From Acetobacteraceae bacterium (GTDB taxonomy: Bacteria; Pseudomonadota; Alphaproteobacteria; Acetobacterales; Acetobacteraceae): a stretch of 7,052 nt of DNA. Shown piece after piece: positions 5,818-7,052 of the stretch (positions are counted from its first letter, which is position 1; every line of letters starts with the position of its first letter). The translations under genes were made by a program, and so were the position numbers. Under the pieces are notes generated by a model that saw only the letters and a program-made list of their open reading frames with translations, had not been told where the DNA came from and did no database searches. The stretch covers positions 1 to 7,052 of the forward strand of contig JASHVB010000018.1 in assembly GCA_030039695.1 (NCBI GenBank), in the 5' to 3' direction.

Positions 5818-7052
5818 ATGCGGCAAAAATCCGCCGGATCCGGGCCTCGGGGGTTGCGAAGCGGCCACGCGGTACGATTCGACGGTGCGGTGCAGATCCT
5901 GCCGACCCTGCTGGACGGTCTTCGCCGGTGTTTCGAGAATTTCCCAGACCCGCGCCGGGGACAGAACGCCATCTATTCGATGGCGGATGTCGGCATGGCG
6001 GCGTTCGCGATTTTCTTTGCGCAATCCCCGTCCTTTCTCGACTTTCAGCGCCGGCTCAAGGACGGTCATGTCCGATCGAACTGCGAAACCCTGTTCCAGA
6101 TGGCCAGGATCCCCTCGGACAACCACATCCGCGCCATGCTTGATCCGGCCAGGCCGGAACTGCTGCACCCGGCCTTCGCTGTTCTGCTTGAGGCATTGCA
6201 ACGCCCCGGCGGTCTCGACGAGTTCCGCCGGCTCGGCGGACACACGCTGATCGCGCTCGACGCGACCGAGTATCACTGCTCCGAGGCGATCCACTGCGAG
6301 CAATGCTCGCACCGGCTGCGCAGCAAGGGTGGGAACGAATATTTCCACACCATGCTGAGCGCCACCCTGGTGGCACCCGGGCACAATCATGCCATTCCGC
6401 TGGAGCCGGAGTTCATCGCCCCGCAGGACGGCGCGGCGAAACAGGATTGTGAGAGCCGCGCGGCACGTCGCTGGCTCAGCGCCCATGCCGCCGGCCATGC
6501 CGCGCTCAATCCGATCTACCTGGGTGACGATCTCTATTCCAACCAGCCAGTGTGCCAGGCCGTACTCGATCAGGGCGCCCACTTCCTGTTCGTCTGCAAG
6601 CCGGCTTCGCATCCGCTGATCGGCGAATACATCTCAGGTGCCGATCTCCCCAGCCATGTCGTCCGGGTCAAAAATGGCCGGCGGTGGGATACCCATCACT
6701 ATCGCTGGATCAACAAGGTTCCCTTGCGCGACAGCAAGGACGCCCTGGACGTCAATTGGTTCGAGGTCACCATCCAGAATGCCGACGGCAAGACCACCTA
6801 CCGCAACAGCTTCGTCACCGATGTGCCGGTGGATCAAGACAACGTCGCCGAAATGGCCGCCTGTGGCCGCGCCAGATGGAAAATCGAGAACGAGACCTTC
6901 AATGTGCTCAAAACCAAGGGCTACAACCTCGAGCACAATTTCGGCCACGGCAAACACAACCTCGCCGCCATCCTGGCCGCGCTCAATCTGCTTGCCTTCG
7001 CCTGCCACACTGTCTGCGACCATCTCGAGCCGCTTTGGCAGCTGGCCAGATC
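5818..7052 (+). CDS. DDE transposase of IS4-like/ISNCY type, 3' end outside window
   Basis: The frame is open for 411 codons from the ATG at 5818 to the window edge without a stop. Related transposases are about 440-450 residues, so only a short C-terminal piece is missing. An RNase H-fold DDE catalytic triad is visible: Asp148 in LIALDATEY, Asp237 (followed by Asp238) in IYLGDDLYSN, and Glu357 in RWKIENETFNVLK. The last sits in the family's conserved context, with GYNLEHNFGHGKHNLAAIL after it. A cluster Cys154/His159/Cys160/Cys163 follows the first Asp and may bind a metal. The start is uncertain: the frame is open back to 5755 and a GTG at 5791 is an alternative, with no strong RBS for either. 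The gene is divergent from vapBC, and the left end of the element must lie between about 5690 and 5815. The terminal repeats cannot be defined because the right end is not included. The DDE transposase call is firm; the exact IS family is not. Confidence 0.9.
   Translation, partial: MRQKSAGSGPRGLRSGHAVRFDGAVQILPTLLDGLRRCFENFPDPRRGQNAIYSMADVGMAAFAIFFAQSPSFLDFQRRLKDGHVRSNCETLFQMARIPSDNHIRAMLDPARPELLHPAFAVLLEALQRPGGLDEFRRLGGHTLIALDATEYHCSEAIHCEQCSHRLRSKGGNEYFHTMLSATLVAPGHNHAIPLEPEFIAPQDGAAKQDCESRAARRWLSAHAAGHAALNPIYLGDDLYSNQPVCQAVLDQGAHFLFVCKPASHPLIGEYISGADLPSHVVRVKNGRRWDTHHYRWINKVPLRDSKDALDVNWFEVTIQNADGKTTYRNSFVTDVPVDQDNVAEMAACGRARWKIENETFNVLKTKGYNLEHNFGHGKHNLAAILAALNLLAFACHTVCDHLEPLWQLAR

Noticed and set aside
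5722..6612. Minus-strand 296-codon frame across the transposase.
   Set aside because: It is antisense to a frame with a complete DDE triad. Long shadows like this are normal in GC-rich genes.
1..7052. CRISPR array, tRNA, rRNA, phage attachment site or a larger defence operon.
   Set aside because: I found no regularly spaced repeats, tRNA-like cloverleaf or additional defence-type genes. vapBC is the only recognisable module of that kind.

Overview
The window looks like an accessory stretch of a GC-rich proteobacterial genome, probably an alphaproteobacterium. The basis is the strongly GC-biased codon use of the clear genes, the style of the AraC-type regulator, the vapBC cassette and the transposase. 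No rRNA, tRNA or species-level marker is present, so the taxonomy is an inference. Coding density is low. About half the window has no convincing gene, and two of the recognisable genes carry frame-disrupting lesions, so this reads as a region of decay and turnover next to an insertion sequence.

Layout. 1-467: no clear gene, but a TTGACA-type promoter candidate and a 16-bp perfect palindrome lie just upstream of the first gene. 468-1265 (+): a 265-residue multi-pass membrane protein with two homologous halves. 1266-2377: about 1.1 kb without a convincing gene. 2378-2614 (+): a 78-residue protein with a clear Sec signal peptide. 2615-2853: a gap with an AT-rich patch between convergent genes. 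2854-3861 (-): a full-length AraC/XylS-type regulator. 3904-4144 (-): the start of an MFS-type transporter gene with its own RBS and promoter candidate. It is broken by a 16-nt insertion associated with a 12-bp direct repeat and is truncated after about two membrane segments. 4263-5020: another gap without a recognisable gene.

5021-5651 (-): a vapBC toxin-antitoxin cassette. The PIN-domain toxin VapC is intact. The VapB antitoxin frame is broken in a run of four G, where a five-G run would give a normal 82-residue VapB. The broken frame ends on an ATGA that overlaps an internal ATG, so a 58-residue C-terminal antitoxin fragment could still be made. An 18-bp inverted repeat 20 bp upstream of vapB is a good operator candidate. 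5818-7052 (+): a DDE transposase of the IS4-like/ISNCY type, divergent from vapBC and still open at the window edge.

I found no CRISPR array, RNA gene or defence island beyond vapBC, and no convincing undescribed multi-gene system. The items most worth checking are the frameshifted antitoxin beside an intact toxin, and the transporter remnant that is restored exactly by removing 16 nt.
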